Below, piece after piece: positions 46,222-55,432 of a stretch of 64,000 nt of DNA (positions are counted from its first letter, which is position 1; each line of letters begins with the position of its first letter). The stretch spans positions 16,348 to 80,347 of the forward strand of contig CAZTOP010000009.1 of NCBI GenBank assembly GCA_964615145.1, in the 5' to 3' direction. Made by a program: the position numbers and the translations under genes. The notes beneath the pieces were generated by a model. It made no database searches, was not told the origin of the DNA, and worked only from the letters and a program-made list of their open reading frames with translations. Source of the stretch: CAIVPM01 sp964615145 (GTDB lineage: Bacteria; Bacteroidota; Bacteroidia; Chitinophagales; Chitinophagaceae).

Positions 46222-47115
46222 TTATTTCTTTGTTTCTAATAATTTAAAAAATTGATCAAGCTGAGGCAGAATTACAATTCTGGTTCTTCTGTTAGCAGCT
46301 CTATTTTGTGGGGTTGTATTATCCATTACTGGGTTGTATTCACCTCTGCCCGATGCAGACATTTTTGCAGGGTCTAAGCCATATTGTTTTTGCAAAATTC
46401 TTACAACTTCTGTAGCACGCTTAACACTTAAATCCCAATTGTCCAATAAAATTCCATTGCTTTTATAAGCCACATTATCGGTATGTCCTTCAACCATAAA
46501 TTCTATGTTGGGCTGATTTTTTAACACCACTGCCACTTTTCCCAACACTTGCTTTGCAGCAGTAGTAATTTCGTATTTACCACTTTTAAAAAGCAACTTA
46601 TCCGATATATCAATATACACCACACCTTTATCAACTTTAATGTTAATATCCTCATCATTCATATTGCCAATTGCACCTTTTAAATTCATTACCAAAGCAA
46701 GGTTTAATGAATCTTTTTTTGCCAAAGACGATTGCAAGTCTTGAATGTAGGCATCTTTTGTACCAATATTCTCTAACGATTTTTTTATACTTTCTGCCTG
46801 TGTAGATGATACCACTGATAAATTTTGTAATTGATTTAAAACGGTTGTATTATTTTCCTTCAAAAAGTCAATTTGTTTATTCAATTCGCTAATACGTTTA
46901 TTAAGGCTAGCATTATCAAGTTCAACACTTGCCTTATTACGCTGCACTTCAGCCTTGGCTTCATTACAATCGTTTAATGCCTTTTCAGTTGTGCTAAACT
47001 TAGTTTGCAATTGTGCATATTCGCTTTGAGCAGCTTTAAATTTTTTATTACTAACACAAGACGTTAAAAAAGAAACGGAAATAACCGCAATCAATAAATG
47101 TTTCATAAAATTCAT
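46222..47115 (-). CDS. OmpA-family peptidoglycan-associated lipoprotein
   Basis: An outer-membrane lipoprotein that anchors the envelope to peptidoglycan. The 297-aa protein has a signal with lipobox SFLTSC, a long coiled-coil region (about 20-110; SELNKQIDFLKENN), and a C-terminal OmpA domain (about 165-285). Motifs in the domain are FMVEGHTDNVAYKSNG, NWDLSVKRATEVVRIL and the closing NRRTRIVI. The start could be ATG 47115 or ATG 47106 (MKHLLIAV), which fits the signal better; the upstream TTG at 47118 is unlikely. It forms a single-gene unit. Confidence 0.9.
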   Translation of the reverse strand: MNFMKHLLIAVISVSFLTSCVSNKKFKAAQSEYAQLQTKFSTTEKALNDCNEAKAEVQRNKASVELDNASLNKRISELNKQIDFLKENNTTVLNQLQNLSVVSSTQAESIKKSLENIGTKDAYIQDLQSSLAKKDSLNLALVMNLKGAIGNMNDEDINIKVDKGVVYIDISDKLLFKSGKYEITTAAKQVLGKVAVVLKNQPNIEFMVEGHTDNVAYKSNGILLDNWDLSVKRATEVVRILQKQYGLDPAKMSASGRGEYNPVMDNTTPQNRAANRRTRIVILPQLDQFFKLLETKK

Positions 47116-47118
47116 CAA

Positions 47119-47425
47119 TATTTAAAATAATTAATTGGCAGCAAATGTAAACGAGCATGTACTTTAAAATCTTTAACTTTTGTTAAAACCCTTTAACATT
47201 AGTAATAAAATAATTTGTTTACAAGCTATACTGCAAGCATTTAACCACAGAAGCGTCGCACACTTCAAGGTTCAGTTATATATTCCTTCACAACAGTATC
47301 TCATGAAAGGGAAGTTGTGTTTTCTTCACAGCAACGTATCCTTGTATCGTTGAGAAGCAAAGCCAAGGAACTTTGTAGAGAAGGAAATCCTCAGCAGCAT
47401 AAACTACCCACGTAAGCCATCTATC
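47119..47425. other. Intergenic region with GC-richer, hairpin-rich block
   Basis: The first 100 bp is ordinary AT-rich promoter DNA. From about 47250 to 47420 the sequence is visibly more GC-rich than its surroundings and contains inverted repeats: CACAAC/GTTGTG (47290-47338), CTTC..CAACG/CGTTG..GAAG (47334-47368), and CCTTG/CAAGG arms. No coding frame of note and no tRNA, tmRNA or SRP RNA signature is seen. It may be an interspersed repeat remnant or a structured RNA. Confidence 0.4.
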
Positions 47426-47698
47426 CTACTTTTTAAAAGTAGCCTTGAAATATAGCAACACAATACTTAAAACTAAAATAATACCATTAGCAATAATTAC
47501 AGGTAATAAACCTTTTGCAAAGCCATAAATAAGCCAAACAATTACACTCGAAAATACAATAAGCAACATTAACAAATTAAGGTCTTTTACACTTTTGGTT
47601 TTATATGCCTGTATTACCTGTGGAATAAAAGTAATAGCACTTAAAAACGCTCCAAATAAACCAAGATAATCTACCCAAGTAAATACTGAAAAGTCCAT
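47426..47698 (-). CDS. SemiSWEET sugar transporter (PQ-loop)
   Basis: A 90-aa, three-helix membrane protein of the SemiSWEET/MtN3 family. It dimerizes to make a sugar uniporter. The PQ-loop motif is FIPQVIQAYKTKSVKDLNL (about 23-41), followed by two further helices (about 43-62 and 67-84). ATG 47698 gives MDFSVFTWVDYLGLFG, a good N-terminus; an upstream ATG and TTG in frame would add 12 unlikely residues. It is not in the polysaccharide locus and could move glucose or sucrose down a gradient. Confidence 0.9.
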   Translation of the reverse strand: MDFSVFTWVDYLGLFGAFLSAITFIPQVIQAYKTKSVKDLNLLMLLIVFSSVIVWLIYGFAKGLLPVIIANGIILVLSIVLLYFKATFKK

Positions 47699-47825
47699 TA
47701 GAAACAAAAATTTATACATTTGTAAATACAACAAATGTATTCTAGTTTTAGCATAAACAATTCCATTTACACCTTAGCAAAAAATACCATTCAAATCATT
47801 TGCTAAAAAAACAACTACTTATGTG

Positions 47826-47854
47826 TTGTTTTTACACATCAATTCATTACTTTG
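47826..47854 (+). promoter_or_regulatory. Bacteroidota-type promoter of malQ
   Basis: TTG (47826-47828), 18-bp spacer, and TTACTTTG (47847-47854, one mismatch to TAnnTTTG) precede the malQ ATG by about 32 bp. Confidence 0.5.
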
Positions 47855-47886
47855 CACATAGTATTTTAAAGTAATACCCAAACGAT

Positions 47887-50800
47887 ATGTCTGAATTAAA
47901 AAAGGCTGCTGCCAAAAAAAACAAAACTGCTGCACCTAAACCCGAAAATATTGCAACTGCAGCTCAAGATAAAACTGTAAAACCTACAAAAACGGCTACC
48001 AAAAAAGCCGTTACAAAAAAGGTTACACCTAAAATAGCAACAAAGGCTGCAAAACCCAAACTTGCAGAACCTATTGTTATTGAGAATGAATTACCCAAAA
48101 AAGTTAAACCCAAACCAACGAGTGCTAAAAAAGTTGAGGCTATACCTAATAAAAGGGTGGCAGCAGTATCCAAAAAAGTGGTACAACCAAAGCCATTGCA
48201 GCAAACAGATAAACAAGCTATAAGCACCAATAAAAAAACAAATGTTAAACACCAAAGCATTACACTACAATTAAAATTCACTTCTCAATACGGACAGGAG
48301 TTATTTGTAACAGGCAATCATAGCATATTTGGTAATGGTGATATTAGCAAAGCATTACCAATGCAATATTTTAATAATGAATATTGGTACACTACCATTG
48401 AACTTGATATAAATCAAATTCCTGAAAATGGTATTACTTACAACTACATACTTCGTTCACTAGATGGCAGCATACAATACGATTGTGGTAATGATAAAAA
48501 AATAAGCATTGCAAATGCCAGTACCAATGAACTATTAATTTTAGATTCTTGGAATTATACAGGCTATATTGAAAATGCTTTTTATACTGTTCCATTTCAA
48601 AATGTTTTATTAAAAACTACACCTCAAAATAGCACTATCCCCAAAAAATATACTCATACGTTTCAAACAAAAACACCATTGCTTTCAAATGGAGAAACGC
48701 TGTGCATTGTAGGTAGTAACAATAGCTTGGGCAATTGGAGTACGAGTAAACCAATTATAATGCAAAAAGCTGCTGGCGAAGAGCATTACAAAGCTTATGT
48801 AGATTTAAGCAAAGAAACATTTCCTATTGCATATAAATATGGCATTTACAATACCAATAACAATAAGTTTATTAGGTTTGAAGATGGAAACAATCGAGTA
48901 GTGTATGATACAATTAAAACTAATAAGCAAACTATTGTTAACGATGCATTTGCCAACTTTCCATCATCAAACTGGAAAGGTGCAGGTGTTGCTATTCCAG
49001 TATTCAGTTTAAAAACAAAAGATAGTTTTGGTGTTGGTGAGTTTTCAGATTTAAAAGCTTTAGCAGATTGGAGTGCAACTATTGGTTTAAAATTGATACA
49101 GATATTACCAATAAACGACACCACTGCAACACATTCTTGGATGGACTCATATCCTTATGCTGCTATTTCTGCGTTTGCACTACATCCAATATACATTAAC
49201 TTAGCAAAAACAACCGACGATGCTAATGTATCATTACTGAAAAGTATAGAGTCAAAACGTCTTGAACTAAATGCTAACAATGTTGTTGATTACGAACAAG
49301 TACTTAAAACTAAACTTGATTTTCTTAAAAAAATATTTCCACTTCAAAGCAAAAAAACATTTGAACTAGAAGATTATAAAACCTATTTCAATAATAATAA
49401 ACATTGGTTAGTACCTTATGCGGTTTTTTGTTATTTAAGAGATGAATATGGTACTGCTTGCTTTAATGATTGGCCTGCCTATCGCCACTACAACGAAAAA
49501 GATATTGCAGAACTTACTAGCACTCAATCAGAGGCTTTTAATGATATATCATTTCATTATTTTATCCAATATCATTTACACCTGCAGCTACAAGAAGCTA
49601 CTTTATATGCACACTCTAAAGGAATTGTAGTTAAAGGAGATGTAGCTATCGGAATTTTTAGAAATGGAGCAGATGCATGGCAACAACCCGAGTTATATAA
49701 TATGGATTTGCAAGCAGGTGCCCCGCCCGATGATTTTGCAATAAAGGGTCAAAATTGGGGTTTTCCCACTTATAACTGGCAAAAAATGAAGGAGGATGGC
49801 TTTGCCTGGTGGAAACAACGTTTTGAGCAAATGAACTATTATTTTGATGCGTTTAGAATTGACCATATTCTTGGTTTTTTTAGAATTTGGAGTATTCCAA
49901 TGCATGCAGTAGAGGGCATAATGGGTTACTTCGTCCCTGCAATTCCTATTAACATTAATGAATTATTTGGCAGAGGAATTGACTTTAATGTGTATCGCTT
50001 TACAAAACCATTTATAACAGAAAGCATTTTATGGGACGAATTTGGATATGATAGCAAATATGTAAAAGAAGTATTTTTAAATGATGATGGTGCAGGAAAA
50101 TATCAATTAAAAAATGGATTTACAACACAGAGAGAAGTAGAAAAACATTTTAATACATTAGAGCAAAATGAATTTCATACCAAACTTAAACAAGGCTTGT
50201 ATAACTTAATTAGCAATGTAATATTATTTGAAATAGAAAACACAAATGCACAACAGTTCCATTTCCGTTTTGGTATGGAACAAACTTCATCTTTCCAAAA
50301 TTTAGACTATAACTCTCAACATCAATTAAAAGAATTATATGTTGATTATTTCTTTAGAAGACAGGATGATTTTTGGATGAAAGAAGCAATGCAAAAACTA
50401 CCAGCACTAAGACGTGTAACTAATATGCTTATTTGTGGCGAAGATTTAGGACTTGTTCCAGCCTGCGTTCCAGATGTTATGCAACAACTTGGATTACTAA
50501 GTTTAGAAATACAAAGAATGCCAAAGGATAATGCAAAGGAATTTTTTCATCCAAACGATGCTCCCTATTTAAGTGTTGTTACACCAAGCACACACGATAT
50601 GAGTACCATTCGTGGTTGGTGGGAAGAAGATAAATCAAAAATTCAAAAATTTTATAATCACGAATTAGGACAATGGGGCGAAGCTCCTTTCTTTTGCGAA
50701 GCTTGGATTAATAAAGCAATTGTTGTTCAACATCTTTACTCCCCTGCAATGTGGGCAATTTTTCAATTACAGGATTTACTTGGAATGGATGAAAAACTTA

Positions 50801-50952
50801 GAAGAGAAAATCCAAATGATGAAAGAATAAACATACCATCTAACCCGAAACATTACTGGCAATACAGAATGAATATTAGTATTGAGGATTTACAAAATGC
50901 TGCTGCATTTAATGATATGTTAAAAAATAGTATTGAAGCCAGTGGCAGATAA
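47887..50952 (+). CDS. malQ: 4-alpha-glucanotransferase with CBM20 domains and a basic N-terminal tail
   Basis: Transfers alpha-1,4-glucan segments between maltodextrins in glycogen or starch metabolism. The 1021-aa protein has a Lys/Ala/Pro/Thr-rich tail at 1-122 (for example KKAVTKKVTPKIATKAAKP), two CBM20-like starch-binding domains at about 123-225 (ELFVTGNHSIFGNGD) and about 255-350 (IVGSNNSLGNWSTSKPII), then the GH77 barrel. GH77 landmarks are nucleophile Asp in FDAFRIDHILGFFRIW (about 655-670), acid/base Glu in CGEDLGLVP (about 853-861), and VTPSTHDMSTIRGWW. The CBM20-GH77 core is normal for plant DPE2-like bacterial homologues; the basic tail is not. There is no signal peptide, so it is cytosolic. 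Confidence 0.92.
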   Translation: MSELKKAAAKKNKTAAPKPENIATAAQDKTVKPTKTATKKAVTKKVTPKIATKAAKPKLAEPIVIENELPKKVKPKPTSAKKVEAIPNKRVAAVSKKVVQPKPLQQTDKQAISTNKKTNVKHQSITLQLKFTSQYGQELFVTGNHSIFGNGDISKALPMQYFNNEYWYTTIELDINQIPENGITYNYILRSLDGSIQYDCGNDKKISIANASTNELLILDSWNYTGYIENAFYTVPFQNVLLKTTPQNSTIPKKYTHTFQTKTPLLSNGETLCIVGSNNSLGNWSTSKPIIMQKAAGEEHYKAYVDLSKETFPIAYKYGIYNTNNNKFIRFEDGNNRVVYDTIKTNKQTIVNDAFANFPSSNWKGAGVAIPVFSLKTKDSFGVGEFSDLKALADWSATIGLKLIQILPINDTTATHSWMDSYPYAAISAFALHPIYINLAKTTDDANVSLLKSIESKRLELNANNVVDYEQVLKTKLDFLKKIFPLQSKKTFELEDYKTYFNNNKHWLVPYAVFCYLRDEYGTACFNDWPAYRHYNEKDIAELTSTQSEAFNDISFHYFIQYHLHLQLQEATLYAHSKGIVVKGDVAIGIFRNGADAWQQPELYNMDLQAGAPPDDFAIKGQNWGFPTYNWQKMKEDGFAWWKQRFEQMNYYFDAFRIDHILGFFRIWSIPMHAVEGIMGYFVPAIPININELFGRGIDFNVYRFTKPFITESILWDEFGYDSKYVKEVFLNDDGAGKYQLKNGFTTQREVEKHFNTLEQNEFHTKLKQGLYNLISNVILFEIENTNAQQFHFRFGMEQTSSFQNLDYNSQHQLKELYVDYFFRRQDDFWMKEAMQKLPALRRVTNMLICGEDLGLVPACVPDVMQQLGLLSLEIQRMPKDNAKEFFHPNDAPYLSVVTPSTHDMSTIRGWWEEDKSKIQKFYNHELGQWGEAPFFCEAWINKAIVVQHLYSPAMWAIFQLQDLLGMDEKLRRENPNDERINIPSNPKHYWQYRMNISIEDLQNAAAFNDMLKNSIEASGR

Positions 50953-51010
50953 GCAAACTTTTACTAAAAAAGTATGTACATCAGCTTGAACATATTCTAT
51001 AATATTTCGA

Positions 51011-51060
51011 AACGATATAAAAAAAACCCTCAAAATTTTGAGGGTTTTTTTTATATCGTT
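51011..51060. terminator. Bidirectional intrinsic terminator, 50-bp perfect palindrome
   Basis: AACGATATAAAAAAAACCCT to AGGGTTTTTTTTATATCGTT is a perfect inverted repeat of about 25 bp per arm with CCCTCAAAATTTTGAGGG at its core. It separates convergent malQ and atpA and ends the ATP synthase operon. Confidence 0.93.
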
Positions 51061-51070
51061 TTATTTGAAT

Positions 51071-52648
51071 TTATTTGTATTGAGGCATTAATCCTTTGGC
51101 CATTTCAACCATTGTTTTAAGACTTGCGTCTTCCAATTTACCTTTTTTAAATTCAGCTAAGATATTAGCATGTTTATTAGTCATCTCTGTTAAAAAATGC
51201 TCTTCAAATGCTTTTACATTTTTTACAGCAACTTCTTTTAATAAACCTTGAGTTCCAAGATAAATAATTGCAACTTGCTTTTCAACACTCATTGGAGAAT
51301 ATTGACCTTGCTTCAAAATTTCTACATTTCGAGCTCCTTTATCAATTACATTTTTGGTAGCAGCATCAAGGTCTCCACCAAATTTAGAGAACGCTTCCAA
51401 TTCTCGGTAAAGTGCTTGGTCAAGTTTCAATGTACCGGCAACTTTTTTCATTGATTTAATTTGAGCGTTACCACCCACACGACTTACAGAAATACCTACG
51501 TTAATCGCTGGACGAATACCTGCATTAAACAAGTTACCCTCTAAGAAAATTTGACCATCAGTAATAGAAATTACATTGGTAGGAATATATGCAGATACGT
51601 CACCAGCTTGAGTTTCAATAATTGGCAATGCTGTTAAGCTACCGCCTCCTTTTACCAAATGTTTAATACTCTCAGGTAAGTCATTCATATTCTTAGCTAC
51701 ACTATCGTTAGCGATAACTTTTGCAGCACGCTCTAGTAAACGACTATGCAAATAGAATACATCACCAGGATAAGCCTCACGTCCTGGAGGTCTTCTTAAC
51801 AATAAAGAAACCTCACGATAAGCAACAGCTTGTTTTGATAAATCATCAAATACAATTAATGCAGGACGACCAGTATCTCTAAAAAATTCTCCAATGGCAG
51901 CACCTGCGAATGGTGCATAGAATTGTTGAGGAGCTGGGTCAGATGCACTCGCACACACAATAGTTGTGTATTTCATTGCACCATTCTCTTCTAGTGTTTT
52001 CATAACACCTGCAACAGTACTAGCTTTTTGACCAATAGCAACATATATGCAGTATACAGGTTCACCTGCTTCAAAAAACTCTTTTTGGTTAATAATGGTA
52101 TCTACGCAAATAGCTGTTTTACCAGTTTGTCTATCTCCAATTACTAACTCACGTTGTCCACGACCTACAGGAATCATAGCATCAATAGCCTTTATACCAG
52201 TTTGTAATGGCTCAGTTACAGGTTGACGATAAATAACGCCCGGTGCTTTACGTTCTAAAGGCATTTCATATAATTCGCCTGTTATTGGACCCTTACCATC
52301 AATTGGATCTCCCAAAGTATTAATTACACGCCCAACAACACCTTCTCCTACTTTAATAGATGCAATTTGATTGGTACGTTTTACTTTGCTTCCTTCTTTA
52401 ATGCCTTCGCTATTTCCCAATAATACCACGCCCACATTGTCTTCTTCAAGATTTAATGCAATAGCACGAGTGCCATTTTCGAATTCAACTAGCTCCCCAC
52501 TACCCACATTGTTCAAACCATATACACGAGCAATACCATCGCCCACTTGCAATACTGTTCCAACTTCTTCAAGCTCAGCACCAGCATTAAAATTGCTTAA
52601 CTGCTGTCTTAATATTGCTGATATTTCATCAGGTTTAATGTCTGCCAT
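51071..52648 (-). CDS. atpA: F1 ATP synthase subunit alpha
   Basis: The regulatory nucleotide-binding subunit of F1, alternating with beta in the catalytic hexamer. The 525-aa protein is full-length. It shows the N-terminal GTVLQVGDGIARVYGLNNV, Walker A GDRQTGKTAICVDT (about 170-183), and the signature PAINVGISVSRVGG (about 380-393). It lies 37 bp after atpH. The next element downstream is a strong terminator; the gamma subunit gene that usually follows is absent here. Confidence 0.98.
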   Translation of the reverse strand: MADIKPDEISAILRQQLSNFNAGAELEEVGTVLQVGDGIARVYGLNNVGSGELVEFENGTRAIALNLEEDNVGVVLLGNSEGIKEGSKVKRTNQIASIKVGEGVVGRVINTLGDPIDGKGPITGELYEMPLERKAPGVIYRQPVTEPLQTGIKAIDAMIPVGRGQRELVIGDRQTGKTAICVDTIINQKEFFEAGEPVYCIYVAIGQKASTVAGVMKTLEENGAMKYTTIVCASASDPAPQQFYAPFAGAAIGEFFRDTGRPALIVFDDLSKQAVAYREVSLLLRRPPGREAYPGDVFYLHSRLLERAAKVIANDSVAKNMNDLPESIKHLVKGGGSLTALPIIETQAGDVSAYIPTNVISITDGQIFLEGNLFNAGIRPAINVGISVSRVGGNAQIKSMKKVAGTLKLDQALYRELEAFSKFGGDLDAATKNVIDKGARNVEILKQGQYSPMSVEKQVAIIYLGTQGLLKEVAVKNVKAFEEHFLTEMTNKHANILAEFKKGKLEDASLKTMVEMAKGLMPQYK

Positions 52649-52685
52649 ATTAATTTATTTTGAATGATAAATGTTATTGTTAATC

Positions 52686-53249
52686 TTATCTGATAGCAGG
52701 AACAAAAAGGTTCTTGCTAAATTGTTTTTTTATGTCTCTTAAATCTCTTGAAATACTAGCATCAACTAAGTTATTGTTAAACTCTAATACAAATCCACCA
52801 ATTAATGATGCATCAACTTTTGATTCCAATTCAACAATTCCAAGCTTGGCTTCTTTAGCAGCCTTTTCAGCTATTGATTTTTTTAAATCTTCACTTAATT
52901 CGACAGCGGTGGTAAGTTTTACTTTGTGAATTCCCTTAATAGTATTGTATTGATCAATAAAAGAAGAAACTATTTCGGGCAATTCAAATTCACGTCCTTT
53001 TTTTACTAAAAGTTTAATGAAAAGACTTGTTATATCACTAACTTTTCCAGCAGTAATAGCTTCTAATATTTTGTTTTTTTTGTCAGATGTTACAACTGGG
53101 CTTTGCAACAAAACAACTAGCTCTTTACTTGTTTTGCAAGCAGATTGTAAATACTTCATATCTGCACATACAATATCTAAATTTCCTTTCTCAACAGAAA
53201 GGTCAATTAAACTTTTTGCATATCTATTTGCTAAACGTGGATTAGGCAT
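52686..53249 (-). CDS. atpH: F1 ATP synthase subunit delta
   Basis: Connects the top of F1 to the peripheral stalk (OSCP homologue). The 187-aa protein starts NPRLANRYAKSLIDLSVEKG and ends with the conserved C-terminal beta/alpha section ESKVDASLIGGFVLEFNNNL and VDASISRDLRDIKKQF. Length and order after atpF are normal. It is followed by atpA. Confidence 0.95.
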   Translation of the reverse strand: MPNPRLANRYAKSLIDLSVEKGNLDIVCADMKYLQSACKTSKELVVLLQSPVVTSDKKNKILEAITAGKVSDITSLFIKLLVKKGREFELPEIVSSFIDQYNTIKGIHKVKLTTAVELSEDLKKSIAEKAAKEAKLGIVELESKVDASLIGGFVLEFNNNLVDASISRDLRDIKKQFSKNLFVPAIR

Positions 53250-53325
53250 TTTTTTAATTTAACAATTAATCAATTCGACAAGTCGACAAATAAATTATTG
53301 TCGAACTATCAAATTGTTGAATTCA

Positions 53326-53835
53326 CTAATTTAATGTTACAACTGAAGCTAGTTCAGTAATAAATTTTTCTTGTTCAGTTTTGTTGCTCAATTCTCTTCT
53401 AAGCACCTTTTCACTTATCTCAATTACTAACGCTCCAACTTGATTTTTAACTTCAGTTAAAGCAGCATTTTTTTGTTGTGTAATGGCAGCTTGTGCATCT
53501 GCTACAATTCTATCATACTCACCCTTAGCTTTATCTTTAGCTTCTGCTATCATTTTATCAGAATGCTCTTTAGCCTCTTTAATCATTGTTGCACGTTCTT
53601 CACGAGCTTTTTGTAATAAGGCTTCATTTTCGCTAGCCATTTGAGCAATTTCTGTTTTCATTTTTTCAGCTTTCAATAAAGCTTCTTCAATGCCTTGCTC
53701 CCTTTCGCCAATGGCTTTCATTATAGGCTTCCAAGCAAATTTGCTTAAAACAAAAAGTAATACAAAAAATGCTATGGAACTCCAAAATACCAAACCAATA
53801 TCTGGCAATACCAAAGGATTTACTTCTAACAACAT
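53326..53835 (-). CDS. atpF: F0 ATP synthase subunit b
   Basis: Peripheral stalk subunit. The 169-aa protein has one N-terminal transmembrane helix (about 13-32, IGLVFWSSIAFFVLLFVLSK) and then a long charged amphipathic helix that dimerizes (for example KAREERATMIKEAKEHSDKM). FAWKPIMKAIGEREQGIEEA is typical of the family. It lies between atpE and atpH. Confidence 0.96.
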   Translation of the reverse strand: MLLEVNPLVLPDIGLVFWSSIAFFVLLFVLSKFAWKPIMKAIGEREQGIEEALLKAEKMKTEIAQMASENEALLQKAREERATMIKEAKEHSDKMIAEAKDKAKGEYDRIVADAQAAITQQKNAALTEVKNQVGALVIEISEKVLRRELSNKTEQEKFITELASVVTLN

Positions 53836-53914
53836 ATTATTATAATTTCTAAGTTTAAAAAAAGAAGTACAGACTCTCCGCCCTGTGCATTAAGTCTGTA
53901 CAAAATTTTGTGGA

Positions 53915-54127
53915 TTATCCATTACCTAATAAGGCAACAACCACAGCAAATAGAGCAACTGCTTCTACGAACGCAGCAGCAACAATCATATTTGCACGAA
54001 TGTCATTAGCAGCTTCTGGCTGGCGTGCAATACCTTCTACTGCACCTTTACCAATTTGACCAATACCAATACCTGCACCAATTGCAGCTAAACCTGCACC
54101 AATTGCAGCAACACTTCCTACTACCAT
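53915..54127 (-). CDS. atpE: F0 ATP synthase subunit c
   Basis: The c-ring subunit, a 70-aa helical hairpin. Helix 1 is Gly/Ala-rich (AAIGAGLAAIGAGIGIGQIG), the polar loop is IARQPEAANDIR, and helix 2 contains the ion-binding Glu in VAAAFVEAVALFAVVVALL. An Ala follows the Glu where Na-type c-subunits usually have Ser or Thr, so proton coupling is more likely (inference). It is located between atpB and atpF. Confidence 0.96.
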   Translation of the reverse strand: MVVGSVAAIGAGLAAIGAGIGIGQIGKGAVEGIARQPEAANDIRANMIVAAAFVEAVALFAVVVALLGNG

Positions 54128-54161
54128 TTTGTTTCGTTTTTAATTGTGAAAAAATAAAAAA

Positions 54162-55292
54162 TTAGTCTTCGTGATAATGTGGTTCGTGATCACCAACGTG
54201 GTGATGTTCTTCTGTAGCCATACCAATATACATTGCACTTAACATAGTGAAAATGTATGCTTGTAAAAAAGCAACTAAAAGCTCTATCAACCCTATAAAC
54301 ACAGCAAAAGGAACCGCAATAGCCGAAGCAAATACCGTTTTAAAAATAAATATTAAGCAAATAAGACTTAGGACTAAAATATGCCCTGCTGTAATATTTG
54401 CAAACAATCGAATCATTAACGAAATTGGTTTTGTAAATACACCAATTAACTCAATAGGAGCCAAAAACAATTTCATACTCCAGTGCATTCCTGGCATCCA
54501 GAAAATATGCTGCCAATAACTCTTATTTCCACTTAAATTAACTAAAACAAACACACAAACAGCCAAAGTCATTGTAAAAGCGATGTTCCCACTTACATTA
54601 GCCCCTCCCGGAAAAAATGGAATTAATCCTAAAAAATTATTCGCTAGTACCAGGAAAAATATGGTGAGCAAAAAAGGCATATACTTTGCATATTTGTGAC
54701 CAATGTTTGGTTTTGCAACCTCATCTCTTACAAACAAAATAACTGGTTCCATGAAAGATTGCAATCCTTTTGGAGCAGATGTTACACCACGTTTTTTATA
54801 TGCTGCTCCAACACTTAAAAAAACTAATAAAAGTATTAAAACTGTAACCAATAAAGAAGCAACATTTTTAGTGATAGAAAAGTCCCAAACTTTTTTTGAT
54901 AATTCTGTATTTAAACTTCCATCTGCATTTGCAACTTTTAGTTTACCTTCAAATAGTTTGTAATCGTAATTGCCTGAATAAACCACAGGCTCATGGTGAT
55001 CGTTTACAAGATTTTTTGATGAAAAATACTCCAACCCTTTATCTGAATAAATGATTACAGGCAAAGCAATTGAAGTGTGCCCCCACAAATGCCAGCTATG
55101 ATCATCCTTAATATGTTCAAGAATTGTTTCAGTAACATTAAAATCACCATCTTTTTTTGCATGAGTTTCCTTTGCCACCTCATTTGTGCTGTGATTCTCA
55201 GTAGAATCCTGGGCATTTAATGAGTTTGAAAAAAGTATAGCAAAAAGGCTGAAAGCCACAGTTAGTAATAATTTCACTTGTCGTAACAACAT
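54162..55292 (-). CDS. atpB: F0 ATP synthase subunit a
   Basis: The stator channel subunit. It has about 376 aa starting at ATG 55292 (MLLRQVKLLLTVAFSLF); an upstream in-frame ATG would add 18 residues. It has a signal-like N-terminus ending LNAQ and an extended periplasmic domain rich in Glu/His, as in other Bacteroidota. Five to six transmembrane segments follow, with the essential Arg in FTKPISLMIRLFANITAGH (Arg about residue 300). It ends with a His/Glu tail (EEHHHVGDHEPHYHED). It is the first gene of the atpBEFHA operon. Confidence 0.95.
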   Translation of the reverse strand: MLLRQVKLLLTVAFSLFAILFSNSLNAQDSTENHSTNEVAKETHAKKDGDFNVTETILEHIKDDHSWHLWGHTSIALPVIIYSDKGLEYFSSKNLVNDHHEPVVYSGNYDYKLFEGKLKVANADGSLNTELSKKVWDFSITKNVASLLVTVLILLLVFLSVGAAYKKRGVTSAPKGLQSFMEPVILFVRDEVAKPNIGHKYAKYMPFLLTIFFLVLANNFLGLIPFFPGGANVSGNIAFTMTLAVCVFVLVNLSGNKSYWQHIFWMPGMHWSMKLFLAPIELIGVFTKPISLMIRLFANITAGHILVLSLICLIFIFKTVFASAIAVPFAVFIGLIELLVAFLQAYIFTMLSAMYIGMATEEHHHVGDHEPHYHED

Positions 55293-55432
55293 ATCTTTTT
55301 GGAAAATTTCGGCAAAAGTAGGGGTATCGTTTTTAAAAAGCATCAATTTTAAGCTCTAATTTTATTAAAATACAAACAATCGTTAGCTTTTTTATTGCTT
55401 GTTTCTTTTAAAAGAGAAACCATTAAACCAAT

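Noticed and set aside
47250..47420. tRNA, tmRNA, RNase P or SRP RNA in the GC-rich gap
   Set aside because: No acceptor/T-loop pattern, no CCA end, and none of the conserved cores of these RNAs could be found.
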